DNA from: Crossiella equi
GTDB lineage: Bacteria > Actinomycetota > Actinomycetes > Mycobacteriales > Pseudonocardiaceae
Direction of reading: 5' to 3'
Assembly: GCF_017876755.1 (NCBI RefSeq)
Contig: NZ_JAGIOO010000001.1
Location: 9,099,786-9,163,785 of the forward strand
DNA length: 64,000 nucleotides
This document shows positions 54,252 through 63,232 of the stretch, in pieces. Within the stretch, counting starts at the first letter, position 1. Every line of letters starts with the position of its first letter. The position numbers and the translations under genes are program-made. Below the pieces are notes generated by a model. It was given only the letters and a program-made list of their open reading frames with translations, was not told where the DNA came from and made no database searches.

Positions 54252-55415
54252 TCAGAGCCGCACGGCCGCCGCCATCGCCTGGTAACCGGCGTCGTTGGGG
54301 TGCAGCCAGTCGCCGCTGTGGAAGCTCGCGCGCAGCCGCACCGGGGTGGCCGGGTCGCGGGTGGCGGCGTCGAAGTCGACCACGCCGTCGAAGAGCTGCC
54401 CGGACCGGATGCGCTGGTTCACCTGCTGCCGCAGGGCCTCCCGGGCCGGGGTGTACCGCGCCGAGCCGCCGAAGGCGGTGATCGTGCCGCCCAGCACCCG
54501 GATGCCCCGGGCGTGCGCGGCGGCCACGATGTGTTCGTAGCCGCGCCACAGCCGCGCCAGCGTCGGCGGGTCGTCCTGGCGGATGTCGTTGGTGCCCAGC
54601 AACAGGATCGCCGTGGTCGCGCCGGTTCGGGACAGGTCGCGGGCCGCCCGGGAGACGCCGCTCGGGCCGTAGCCCGGGTTGTCCGCCAGGACCTTGGTGC
54701 CGCTGATCCCGGCGTTGACCACGCCCAGGCCCGGGTGGCGCTGGGCCAGGCGGTCCGGCCAGCGGCGGTTGGTGTTGGGCGTGGACCCGGAGCCGTCGGT
54801 GATCGAGTCGCCGAAGGCCACCACCACCTGGGTCGCGCGGTTGACCTCGATGTCGTTGAGGAAGTACCACGCCGTGGTGCTGCGGGTGAACACCGCCGGG
54901 TCCATCGCGCCGCTCTGGTCGCCCGGGGCCAGGTGGTTGTTCGCGTTGGCGGCGCGGTGCTGGGTGACCCGGGCCGGCGGGGTCGCCAGGTACATGCTGA
55001 CCACCAGGTCGGTGCCACCGGCCACGGGGTGCGGCAGCGGGTCGCTCAGTGCCGTGCCCCCGGCGGGCACGGACACCGCCGTGCGGCCGCCGAAGGTCAG
55101 GGGTTTCGGCGGGCTCGCCGGGCGGCGCGGGGTCGTGCTGGTGGCCGGGGCGAGGGTCACCCGGCCGAACACCGCCGCGCGATCACCGTACACATTGGAC
55201 AGTCTGATGCGGACGGACGTGCCGCCCGTGCTGACCCGGGTGAAGTGGCGCACCGTGAAGCTCGGCCAGTCCGCGAAGCCCGTGGTGGCCTGGGACATCG
55301 CGGTGCCCCAGGTCGCCGACCAGCTCGCCGCGGGTTCGGCCGCCCGTGCCGGGGCGGCCGGTGCGGTGAGCAGCACGGCGGTGGCGAGCAGGAAGCCCCA
55401 GCGTGGCATGGTCAT
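54252..55415 (-). CDS. Secreted SGNH/GDSL hydrolase
   Basis: 387 residues. Signal peptide about 1-25 (LLATAVLLTAPAAPARA). An N-terminal beta-domain (about 30-185) precedes the SGNH catalytic domain with FGDSITDG (Ser), GTNDIRQ (Asn) and DWLHPND (Asp/His). Probably an extracellular esterase on carbohydrate. The ATG at 55415 overlaps the upstream stop (ATGA). Its stop is 7 bases from the convergent acetate kinase stop. Confidence 0.88.
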   Translation of the reverse strand: MTMPRWGFLLATAVLLTAPAAPARAAEPAASWSATWGTAMSQATTGFADWPSFTVRHFTRVSTGGTSVRIRLSNVYGDRAAVFGRVTLAPATSTTPRRPASPPKPLTFGGRTAVSVPAGGTALSDPLPHPVAGGTDLVVSMYLATPPARVTQHRAANANNHLAPGDQSGAMDPAVFTRSTTAWYFLNDIEVNRATQVVVAFGDSITDGSGSTPNTNRRWPDRLAQRHPGLGVVNAGISGTKVLADNPGYGPSGVSRAARDLSRTGATTAILLLGTNDIRQDDPPTLARLWRGYEHIVAAAHARGIRVLGGTITAFGGSARYTPAREALRQQVNQRIRSGQLFDGVVDFDAATRDPATPVRLRASFHSGDWLHPNDAGYQAMAAAVRL

Positions 55416-56407
55416 ACCGCCCGGGCGATCGCGATGTTGCCGCCGAGCCGGTCGCCCGCCTCGTAGAACATGTACTCCCGGCCGCCGTCCGAGCCGAAGC
55501 TCGGCGCGGCCGAGCGGCCCCGGTCCGGGGCGCCGTCCATCGGGGTGTGGAAGGCGCCCAGGTGCGCGCGCTTGCTGAAGTCCAGGCCCACCTCGGTGAT
55601 CCGCATGCCGCCCCGGTCGGTGTGGTAGACGACGTAGGCCGAGCCGTTGCGGAAGAGCACGTGCGGGCCGGACAGGTTGGTGCGCCCGATGTCGGAGGCG
55701 CGGACGAGCGGCTTCTGGTCGAAGCTCCAGGTGCGGCCGTCGGCCGACCAGCCCCAGCCGATCGAGCGGCTGTTCGACCGGTCGTTGATCATGAAGACCG
55801 TGACGTAGTTCGCGCCCCGGCCGGGGATCCGGTGCTCGAAGACCCGCGCGTAGCTGGTCTCGGTGGTGCCCGGGGGCAGCATCGAGGTGTTCAGCACGAC
55901 CTTGTCGTAGCTGAAGTGGATGCCGTCCCGCGAGCGGGCCAGGCGCGTGGTGGTGTTCTCGCCGTGGAAGTACAGCCACATCTCCTCCGCCCGGCTGTTC
56001 CACAGCACGTGCGGGGAGGAGACGTGCGTCAGCCCGCTGTAGTGCGGCGCCCAGTCCCGCTTGACGATCGGGTTGCCCGCGTACTCCCGGAACGGGCCCT
56101 CCAGGGAGTCGCCGTAGCTGAGGCAGATGCCGCCCGGGGCGTCGTGCGGGGCGTAGTACAGGTAGAAGCGGCCCAGCGCACCCGGCACCCGGCCCGCGGT
56201 GCCCCGGATGCACGGGAAGATCACCTCCCGGCGGGCGGGCGGGTAGCTCAGCGAGGCCTTGTCGAAGGCCAGCTTGAGGTAGCGGTAGTCGGGGAACCCG
56301 CCCGGCGCGGCCGAGGCGGTGGCCGGCAGCAGCGCGCCCGCGCCGAGCGCGGCGGCCCCGCCGAGCAGGGTGCGGCGGGAGAGCTGGCCTCGTGCGATCT
56401 CGTCCAT
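55412..56407 (-). CDS. Tat-exported beta-propeller glycosidase-like protein
   Basis: 331 residues. The twin-arginine signal is SRRTLLGGAAALGAGALLPA. The mature region has repeated blade-like segments (SSPHVLWNSRAEEMWLYFHG, SARVFEH-like, SGPHVLFRNGSAYVVYH) as in five-bladed propellers of GH43-like proteins. A catalytic acid set cannot be fixed by eye. The ATG at 56407 follows GAAGGAG. Co-operonic with the SGNH esterase and divergent from a LacI gene across a perfect palindrome, so glycan breakdown is likely. Confidence 0.72.
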   Translation of the reverse strand: MDEIARGQLSRRTLLGGAAALGAGALLPATASAAPGGFPDYRYLKLAFDKASLSYPPARREVIFPCIRGTAGRVPGALGRFYLYYAPHDAPGGICLSYGDSLEGPFREYAGNPIVKRDWAPHYSGLTHVSSPHVLWNSRAEEMWLYFHGENTTTRLARSRDGIHFSYDKVVLNTSMLPPGTTETSYARVFEHRIPGRGANYVTVFMINDRSNSRSIGWGWSADGRTWSFDQKPLVRASDIGRTNLSGPHVLFRNGSAYVVYHTDRGGMRITEVGLDFSKRAHLGAFHTPMDGAPDRGRSAAPSFGSDGGREYMFYEAGDRLGGNIAIARAV

Positions 56408-56481
56408 CCTGGCGCTCCTTCGCGGCCGGACACGTCGATGGCGGGGGAGTGTTGTCGTTGGTGAACGCCCTGGTCAAGGGG

Positions 56482-56495
56482 CTAATACGTATTAG
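56482..56495. promoter_or_regulatory. LacI-type operator palindrome
   Basis: CTAATACGTATTAG is a perfect 14-base palindrome with the central CG typical of LacI-family operators. It is A/T-rich in a G/C-rich region and sits 75 bases from the Tat-protein start and 100 from the LacI start. Confidence 0.7.
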
Positions 56496-56595
56496 TACTG
56501 GAACTTGTCCGCATTCAGCCACGTCCTTGACTCGCGGGCCGCGGAGGCCGACAGTTCCGGCTGATCCGCATCAGCGCTGGTTTCCAGGAGCCGTC

Positions 56596-57615
56596 ATGGT
56601 CGCCGCGAGGGGACGTCGCCGTCCGTCGCAGTCGGACGTGGCCCGGGTGGCCGGGGTCTCGCAGACCACCGTCTCGCTCGTGCTCTCCGGCAACAAGTCC
56701 GGGGTCTCGCTCGCCGAGACCACCCGGGACCGCGTGCTGGCCGCCGCCGAGGAGCTCGGCTACACCCCGGACCCGGTCGCCACCCGGCTGGCGTTGGCGC
56801 GCAACAACATCCTCGGCCTGTTCACCTACACCGCGACCTTCCCGGTCGGCGTGGAGCACTCCTACTACCCGTCGCTGGCCGGGGTGGAGGCCGAGGCCGC
56901 CGCCCAGGGCCAGGACCTGCTGCTGTTCACCGGCGCGCGCCCGGGGCAGGAGGACATCGCGCGCCGGGTGCGCCTGGCCGACGGCTGCCTGTTCCTGGGC
57001 CGCCACGTACCGCCGCCGCTGCTGGCCGGGCTGCTCGCCGAGGAGTACCCGTTCGTCCACATCGGACGCCGCGACGAGCTGGAGGGCCGCATCCCGTACG
57101 TGGGCGCGGACTACGCCCCCGCCGCCACCCGGGTCGTGCGCGAGCTGCGCGCGCTGGGCCACCGGGAGATCCGCTACGTGCGGGAACGCGACGAGGCACA
57201 GGCCTCCGCCGACCGCGAGGCCGGGGTGCGCCGGGCCGGGGTACCGGTCCTCCGCACGGACGGCCCGGCCGTCACCCCCGACCGCGTCGCGGCCTGGCTC
57301 GCCGAGGGCGTCACGGCCTTCGTCACCGAGGAGACCGACACCGGCGCGGTGTTCACCGCGCTGACCAGGGCGCTGGACACCCTCGGCGTGGACTGCCCCG
57401 GCCGGGTGTCCCTGGCCCACCTCGGCGCCCCGCCGGTCACCGGCTGGCGGGACCGCCTGGTCAGCGGGTTCGCCGTGCCCCGGCACGAGATGGCCCGCGA
57501 CGCCGTCCGCCTGCTCCTGGACCGGGTCGCCGGCGCGCATGAGCTGCCCCACCAGTCCCTGCTGCCCTGCCCGCCCGTCGCGGGCGACACCACCGGCCCC
57601 GCGCCGCTGCACTGA
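56596..57615 (+). CDS. LacI-family transcriptional regulator
   Basis: 339 residues. The N-terminal helix-turn-helix is SQSDVARVAGVSQTTVSLVL (about 11-30) with hinge-helix region, then a periplasmic-binding-protein-like ligand domain. The ATG at 56596 follows AGGAG. It heads the plus operon of FAD oxidoreductase, HyuA-like protein, HELAH protein and permease (10-base gap to the next start). It probably also controls the divergent secreted hydrolases through the 56482 palindrome. The ligand is presumably a sugar or sugar acid. Confidence 0.9.
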   Translation: MVAARGRRRPSQSDVARVAGVSQTTVSLVLSGNKSGVSLAETTRDRVLAAAEELGYTPDPVATRLALARNNILGLFTYTATFPVGVEHSYYPSLAGVEAEAAAQGQDLLLFTGARPGQEDIARRVRLADGCLFLGRHVPPPLLAGLLAEEYPFVHIGRRDELEGRIPYVGADYAPAATRVVRELRALGHREIRYVRERDEAQASADREAGVRRAGVPVLRTDGPAVTPDRVAAWLAEGVTAFVTEETDTGAVFTALTRALDTLGVDCPGRVSLAHLGAPPVTGWRDRLVSGFAVPRHEMARDAVRLLLDRVAGAHELPHQSLLPCPPVAGDTTGPAPLH

Positions 57616-57625
57616 GAGGTCTGCC

Positions 57626-59248
57626 GTGCCCGAACGTTTCACCGAGGTCCTCGTCGTCGGCGGCGGGCTTGGCGGGGTCGCCGCCGCCCTGGCCGCCAGC
57701 CGTGCCGGGCACCGCGTGGTGCTCACCGAGGAGACCGACTGGATCGGCGGCCAGCTCACCGCGCAGGCCGTGCCGCCGGATGAGCACCCGTGGATCGAGC
57801 GCTTCGGCTGCACGGCCGGCTACCGCGAGCTGCGCGAGGGCATCCGTGCCCACTACCGCCGCGCCTACCCGCTGCGCGCCGAGGCCGCCGCGCTGCGCGA
57901 GCTCAACCCGGGCGCGGGCAAGGTCAGCAAGCTCTGCCACGAGCCGCGCGTGGCCCTGGCCGTGCTGGAGGAGATGTGCCAGCCGCAGGTCAGCTCCGGG
58001 CGGCTGACCGTCCTGCGGCGGCACCGGCCGGTGCGGGCGCACGTCACCGGCGACCGCGTGCGGGCGGTCACCCTGGCCGGACCGGACGGCACCGAGACCA
58101 CCGTGCAGGCCGCCTACGTCCTGGACGCCACCGAGAACGGCGACCTGCTGCCGCTGGCGGACGTGGAGCACGTCACGGGCGCCGAAGCCCAGTCCGAGCA
58201 CGACGAACCGCACGCCCCGGCGGTCGCCGACCCGCTCAACCTCCAGGGCATCACCTACTGTTTCGCCCTGTCCCACCACGAGGGCGAGAACCACGTCATC
58301 GACCGGCCCGAGATGTACTCCTTCTGGCGCGGGTACCGCCCGGAGTTCTGGCCCGGCCCGCTGCTCGGCTTCCAGGCCCCCGACCCGCGCACCCTGGAAC
58401 CCACCGGGCGCACCTTCGTCCCCAACCCGGACACCGACCCGCTCGCGGTCAGCGCGGACCAGAGCGCGGACGCCGGGGACAAGGAGCTGTGGGGCTTCCG
58501 CCGCATCCTGGCGCGCGGGCTGCACCGGCCGGGCGCCTTCGGCTCCGACATCACCCTGGTCAACTGGCCGCTCAACGACTACTGGCTCCGGCCCGCCCTG
58601 GAGGTCGAGGGCCTGGTCGACGCCGATGCCGTGCGCCTGGCCCACCACGAGGCGCGGCAGCTGTCCCTGTCCGTCCTGTACTGGCTCCAGACCGAGGCCC
58701 CGCGTGCTGACGGCGGCACCGGCTTCCCCGGGCTGCGCATCCGGCCGGACGTCACCGGCACCGAGGACGGGCTGGCCAAGTCCGCCTACGTGCGCGAGTC
58801 CCGGCGCATCCGCGCGCTGCGCACGGTCACCGAGCACGACGTGTCCCTGGCGCTGCGCGGCCCGCGCGGCGGTACCACCTACCCGGACTCGGTCGGGGTG
58901 GGCAGCTACCGCATCGACCTGCACCCCTCCACCGGCGGGGACAACTACATCGACGTGGCCAGCGTGCCGTTCGAGATCCCGCTCGGCGCGCTGCTGCCGC
59001 AGCGGGTGCGCAACCTGCTGCCCGCGGGCAAGAACATCGGCACCACGCACATCACCAACGGCTGCTTCCGGCTGCACCCGGTGGAGTGGAACGTCGGCGA
59101 GGCCGCCGGGCACCTGGCCGCCTTCGCGCTGCGCAACGGCGTGGAACCGCACGAGGTGCACGAGGAGCCGAAGCTGGTCGAGGAGTTCGCCCGCGACCTG
59201 GACCGCGCCGGGGTCGAACGGCGCTGGCCGGATGTCCGCGGCTACTGA
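57626..59248 (+). CDS. FAD-dependent oxidoreductase (PF12831-like)
   Basis: 540 residues. The N-terminal FAD motif is VVGGGLGGVAAALAASRAG, with TEETDWIGGQLT. The middle has DATENGDLLPLADVEHVTG and the C-terminus LLPAGKNIGTTHITNGCFRL. This fits the FAD-dependent oxidoreductase family once annotated as xanthan lyase. The GTG at 57626 follows GAGAGG. Coupled to LacI and HyuA-like genes, so it probably oxidises an organic acid or sugar derivative; substrate not set. Confidence 0.83.
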   Translation: MPERFTEVLVVGGGLGGVAAALAASRAGHRVVLTEETDWIGGQLTAQAVPPDEHPWIERFGCTAGYRELREGIRAHYRRAYPLRAEAAALRELNPGAGKVSKLCHEPRVALAVLEEMCQPQVSSGRLTVLRRHRPVRAHVTGDRVRAVTLAGPDGTETTVQAAYVLDATENGDLLPLADVEHVTGAEAQSEHDEPHAPAVADPLNLQGITYCFALSHHEGENHVIDRPEMYSFWRGYRPEFWPGPLLGFQAPDPRTLEPTGRTFVPNPDTDPLAVSADQSADAGDKELWGFRRILARGLHRPGAFGSDITLVNWPLNDYWLRPALEVEGLVDADAVRLAHHEARQLSLSVLYWLQTEAPRADGGTGFPGLRIRPDVTGTEDGLAKSAYVRESRRIRALRTVTEHDVSLALRGPRGGTTYPDSVGVGSYRIDLHPSTGGDNYIDVASVPFEIPLGALLPQRVRNLLPAGKNIGTTHITNGCFRLHPVEWNVGEAAGHLAAFALRNGVEPHEVHEEPKLVEEFARDLDRAGVERRWPDVRGY

Positions 59249-59261
59249 CGGGAGGCGGGCG

Positions 59262-61370
59262 GTGACCGGGATCAGGGTGGGCATCGACGTCGGTGGCACG
59301 TTCACCGACGCGGTCGCGGTGAGCGCGGCGACCTACGAGCTGCTGGGCCAGGTGAAGGTGCCGACCAGCCACCACCACCGCGACGGCGTGGCGCACGGCA
59401 TCGTGACCGCGCTGGCGGAGCTGCTGGCGCGGGTCGGGGTGCCCGCCTCGGCGGTGTCCTTCCTCGCGCACGGCACCACGCAGGCCACCAACGCCCTGTT
59501 GGAGGGCGATGTCGCCCGGATCGGCGTGGTCGGCATCGGGCGCGGTGTCGACGGCTGGGCCACCGGGCGGCTGCGCTCGCTGCGCAAGCTGAGGCTGGCC
59601 CCCGGGCGCACGCTGCCGGTGGACTACGCGGCGCTGCGTGATCCCGCCGAGGCCGACGCGGCCGTCGGGCGGCTCAAGGCCGGGGGCGCGGAGGTGCTGG
59701 TCGCGGTCGAACCGTTCAGCGTGGACGACCCGGCGGGCGAACGCGCGGTGCTGGCCGCCGCCGAGCGCGCGGGGCTGCCCGCGACCGCCACGCACGAGAT
59801 CTCCAAGCTGTACGGGCTGACCCGGCGCGCCCGCACCGCCGTGCTGAACGCGGGCATCATGCCGCGCATGCTGGAGACCGCGACCCTGGTGGAGCGGGCG
59901 ATCACCGAGGCGGGCATCACCGCGCCGCTGATGGTGATGCGCTGCGACGGCGGGGTGATGTCCCTGGCCGAGATGCGCGGGCGTCCGCTGCTGACCGTGC
60001 TGTCCGGCCCGGCGGCCGGGGTGGCGGGCGCGCTGCTGGCCGAACGGGTCAGCGACGGCGTGTTCCTGGAGACCGGCGGGACCTCCACCGACATCAGCGT
60101 GATCCGGCGGGGCCGGGTCCAGGTGCGGCACGCGAAGCTGGGCGGGCGGGAGACCTACCTGTCCTCTTTGGACGTGCGCACGGTCGGCGTCGGCGGCGGT
60201 TCGCTGCTCCGGTTCGCTGACGGGGACCTGGTGGACGTGGGCCCGCGCAGCGCGCACATCGCGGGCCTGCCCTACGCCTGCTTCGCCCGGCCGGAGCAGC
60301 TGGCGGGGGCGCGGCTGGTCACGGTGCGGCCCCGCCCGGAGGACCCGGCCGACTACGTTGCCCTGGAGGCCGAGGGCGGGCGGTTCGCGGTGACGCTGAC
60401 CTGCGCGGCCAACGCCCTGGGCCTGGTCCCGGCCGACGACCACGCCCGCGCCGACCCGGAGGCGGCCCGGCTGGCCCTGGCCCCGCTGGCCCAGGCACTG
60501 GGCGTGCCGGTGCCCGAGGCGGCGCGCCGGGTGCTGGACCGCGCGGTGGGCCACGTGCGCGCGGTGGTGGACGCCCTGGTCGCGGACTACCGTCTGGACC
60601 GCTCGGTGCTGGTCCTGGTGGGCGGCGGCGGGGGAGCGGCCACGGTGACCCCGCACCTGGGCGCCGGCGCGGGGCTGGCGTGGCGGATCGCGGCGCACAG
60701 CGAGGTGATCAGCCCGCTGGGCGTGGCCCTGGCCCTGGTGCGGGAGTCGGTGGAGCGCATCGTGCCCAACCCCTCGCACGCGGACGTGCTCGCCGTGCGG
60801 GCCGAGGCCGAGCAGGCGGTGGTGGCCCAGGGCGCGGACCCCGCGGGCGTGGAGGTCGACGTCTCGGTGGACCCGCAGCGCAACCTGGTGCGCGCGGTGG
60901 CCACCGGCGCGACGGACCTGCGCACCAAGGACCTCGCGTCCACAGTGGATGAGGAGGCGGCCCGGGAGGTGGCGGCGCGGAGCCTGGGCGGCCCGGCGGT
61001 CCCGCTGGCGCACAACGGCGGCTACCGCGTCTACGGCACCCCCGCCCGCCGCACCTGGTTCCGCCGACGCCGCCACCCGGTGCGGGTGGTGGACACCGAC
61101 GGCGTGCTGCGCGTGCACAGCCCGGACGCCCACGTCGACACCCTCACCGTCGCGCAGGCTCCGACCCGCCTCCCGGACCTGGTCCGCGCACGCACCCGCT
61201 ACGGCGACGGCGGCGGCCGGGCCCCGGCCCTGCGCCTGCTGCTGGGCACCAGGATCGTCGACCTCTCGGGCGTGCTGGACCCGGACGCCCTGCTGGCCCT
61301 GGCCGACACCGAGCTGCGCTCCCGTCCCCCGGGCGAGACCCTGATCACGATCATGGAGGAACGCCGGTGA
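59262..61370 (+). CDS. Hydantoinase A/oxoprolinase-family ATPase-like protein
   Basis: 702 residues with the HyuA N-terminal fold RVGIDVGGTFTDAVAV and AHGTTQATNALLEGD. The hydantoinase A core has CDGGVMSLAEMRGRP, LSGPAAGV and ETGGTSTDI. Family members use ATP to open hydantoin or oxoproline rings or carboxylate ketones, normally with a HyuB partner, which is absent here. The GTG at 59262 follows GGGAGG. The stop overlaps the next gene (GTGA). Confidence 0.85.
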   Translation: MTGIRVGIDVGGTFTDAVAVSAATYELLGQVKVPTSHHHRDGVAHGIVTALAELLARVGVPASAVSFLAHGTTQATNALLEGDVARIGVVGIGRGVDGWATGRLRSLRKLRLAPGRTLPVDYAALRDPAEADAAVGRLKAGGAEVLVAVEPFSVDDPAGERAVLAAAERAGLPATATHEISKLYGLTRRARTAVLNAGIMPRMLETATLVERAITEAGITAPLMVMRCDGGVMSLAEMRGRPLLTVLSGPAAGVAGALLAERVSDGVFLETGGTSTDISVIRRGRVQVRHAKLGGRETYLSSLDVRTVGVGGGSLLRFADGDLVDVGPRSAHIAGLPYACFARPEQLAGARLVTVRPRPEDPADYVALEAEGGRFAVTLTCAANALGLVPADDHARADPEAARLALAPLAQALGVPVPEAARRVLDRAVGHVRAVVDALVADYRLDRSVLVLVGGGGGAATVTPHLGAGAGLAWRIAAHSEVISPLGVALALVRESVERIVPNPSHADVLAVRAEAEQAVVAQGADPAGVEVDVSVDPQRNLVRAVATGATDLRTKDLASTVDEEAAREVAARSLGGPAVPLAHNGGYRVYGTPARRTWFRRRRHPVRVVDTDGVLRVHSPDAHVDTLTVAQAPTRLPDLVRARTRYGDGGGRAPALRLLLGTRIVDLSGVLDPDALLALADTELRSRPPGETLITIMEERR
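60939..60949. repeat. TCCACWGTGGA element 6
   Basis: Exact copy inside the HyuA-like gene, encoding Ser-Thr-Val-Asp with a rare ACA codon. Confidence 0.6.
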
Positions 61371-61930
61371 CCGACGCGACCTGGCTGCTCCGCCGGACCC
61401 CCACGCACGAGCACCGCCCGGAGGCCACGCTGCGCCACTGGGCCGAGGTGTCCGAGGCCTTCGGCAGGGCCCTGGCGGCAACCCACGTCCCCCGTGACCT
61501 GCCCACCACGGAGGCCCCGGGCGGCCGGACCGGGGAGGAGCTGACCCTGGCCACCTACCAGCGCGGCCGGGTGACGCTGTACCCGGAGGCACTGGAGTGG
61601 GCGGCGGGGGTCGCGGCCGGGGCCGGGCTGTCGGAGTTCACGCTGCCGGTGCTCCGGGACTGCGCGGTGCTGCACGAGCTCGCCCACCACCGGTTGCACG
61701 GTGCGCAGGCGCGGCGGCTGCGTGTTGCCTTGGGGCACGCGGTGCTGCGGATCGGGTCCTGGCGGTGGTGGGGGTATGTCGCGGGGGCGGAGGAGGTCGT
61801 CGCCCACAGCTACGCGCAGGCGGTGCTCGGGCTGGCGCGGAGTCCGGTGGCGCTGACCCGGGCCTTGGCCGAATCGCTGTCCGCTGTCCCGGCGACCCAA
61901 CCCTCCTGGAGCCGACGATGGGACTCCTGA
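61367..61930 (+). CDS. HELAH-motif protein, putative zinc hydrolase, unknown function
   Basis: 187 residues. HELAH at 103-107 is a zincin-type HExxH, and AEEVVAHSYAQAV further on offers a third ligand. There is no signal peptide. GTGA overlap with the HyuA-like gene and 13-base overlap with the permease show tight coupling. I do not recognise the family; a catabolic or maturation role within this operon is a guess. Confidence 0.6.
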   Translation: MTDATWLLRRTPTHEHRPEATLRHWAEVSEAFGRALAATHVPRDLPTTEAPGGRTGEELTLATYQRGRVTLYPEALEWAAGVAAGAGLSEFTLPVLRDCAVLHELAHHRLHGAQARRLRVALGHAVLRIGSWRWWGYVAGAEEVVAHSYAQAVLGLARSPVALTRALAESLSAVPATQPSWSRRWDS

Positions 61931-63189
61931 TCCTGGCCGTCATGGCCACCGGGGTGGTGCTCATGCTCACCCGGGTCCTGCCCACGGCCTTCACCCTGGG
62001 CTTCCTGGCCATCGCCATCGCGCTGCTCTCCGGTGCCAGCCTGCTCGGTCCGAAGAACAGCGTGGCCACGACCGTGCTCCAGACCGGTGCGCCGATGCTG
62101 GCCGCCACGATGGTGGCGATCCTCCTGGGCTCCTGGCTGGGCACGGTGCTGGAGGAGACCGGGATCGCCGCCACCCTGGTGCGCAAGATCGTGGAGTTCG
62201 GCGGGGAGCGGCCGTCGGTGGTGGCGCTCGGCGTCTTCGGGGTCTCGCTCCTGGTCGGCACGATCACCGGGTCCGCGCCCGCCGCGCTGCTGTCCGGCGT
62301 GGTGGGCATCCCGGCGATGATCGCCGTGGGGGTGCCGAAGGTGGTGGCCGCCGGGACCGTGCTGATGGGCATCTCCGCCGGGCTGCCCCTGGAGCTGATC
62401 GGGTGGCAGTTCCTCGCCGACGCCCTGCGCCTGCCCGTCGAGCAGGTCCGGTCCTTCCAGATCCGGCTCTTCCCGATCGTGTTCGTGGTTGGCGTGGCCT
62501 ACGTGCTCGTCGAGGTCCGCCGCCGCGGCGCCCGGCACGCCTGGGCGGTCCGGGCCCCGGCCGCCGAACGCCGCCGCCGCGGCGACGCCCCCTGGTACGC
62601 CCTGCTCACCCCGCTGGTCCCGATCGTGCTGGCCCTGGGCCTGGACGTGCCGATCGTGCCCGCGCTGCTGGTCGGCCTGGCCTACGCCCTGCTCACCACA
62701 CACCGCCGCGGCGGCTCCGGGGAACGGGCCCTGCGCACGCTCTACCGGGCCTTCGACGTGGCCGCGCCCCCGATCGTGCTGTTCGTGGCCATCGGCATGC
62801 TGCTGGCCGCCGTCCGCCTGCCGGGCGCGGTCAGCGCGCTCAACCCGATCGTCGCCGCGCTCAGCCCCTCCGGCCCGGTGCTGTTCGTCGTGGTCTTCAC
62901 CCTGCTGGTACCGCTGGCGCTCTACCGGGGCCCACTCAACGTCTACGGCCTGGGCGCGGGCGTCGCGGGTGTGCTCATCTCCGGCGGTGTCTACCCGGCC
63001 CCGGCGGTGCTCGGCCTGATGTCCTCCCTCGGCCAGGTGCTGGGCGTCTCCGACCCGACCAGCACCCAGACCGTCTGGAGTGCCCAGTACTCCGGCGTCC
63101 GCCCCGAACGCGTCCTGCTCTCGACCCTGCCCTACACCTGGCTCATCGCCGCGGGCGGCCTCACCCTCACCGCCGTGCTGTACCTGTGA
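61918..63189 (+). CDS. Multi-spanning permease (GntP/CitM-like)
   Basis: 423 residues, about 12 hydrophobic helices, with GTITGSAPAALLSGVVG-type and LYRGPLNVYGLGAG re-entrant-like loops seen in organic-acid and arsenite/ion-transporter superfamily carriers. Presumably imports the operon's substrate. The ATG at 61918 follows CTGGAG and overlaps the upstream gene. A hairpin terminator follows. Confidence 0.8.
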   Translation: MGLLILAVMATGVVLMLTRVLPTAFTLGFLAIAIALLSGASLLGPKNSVATTVLQTGAPMLAATMVAILLGSWLGTVLEETGIAATLVRKIVEFGGERPSVVALGVFGVSLLVGTITGSAPAALLSGVVGIPAMIAVGVPKVVAAGTVLMGISAGLPLELIGWQFLADALRLPVEQVRSFQIRLFPIVFVVGVAYVLVEVRRRGARHAWAVRAPAAERRRRGDAPWYALLTPLVPIVLALGLDVPIVPALLVGLAYALLTTHRRGGSGERALRTLYRAFDVAAPPIVLFVAIGMLLAAVRLPGAVSALNPIVAALSPSGPVLFVVVFTLLVPLALYRGPLNVYGLGAGVAGVLISGGVYPAPAVLGLMSSLGQVLGVSDPTSTQTVWSAQYSGVRPERVLLSTLPYTWLIAAGGLTLTAVLYL

Positions 63190-63195
63190 CCGTCG

Positions 63196-63223
63196 GTGTG
63201 GGGAGCCGCCCGGCTCCCCACAC
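63196..63223. terminator. Bidirectional intrinsic terminator
   Basis: A perfect 12-base-pair stem, GTGTGGGGAGCC with its complement, and a GCCC loop lie between the convergent permease (ends 63189) and aldo/keto reductase (ends 63233). Confidence 0.75.
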
Positions 63224-63232
63224 CACCCCGGC

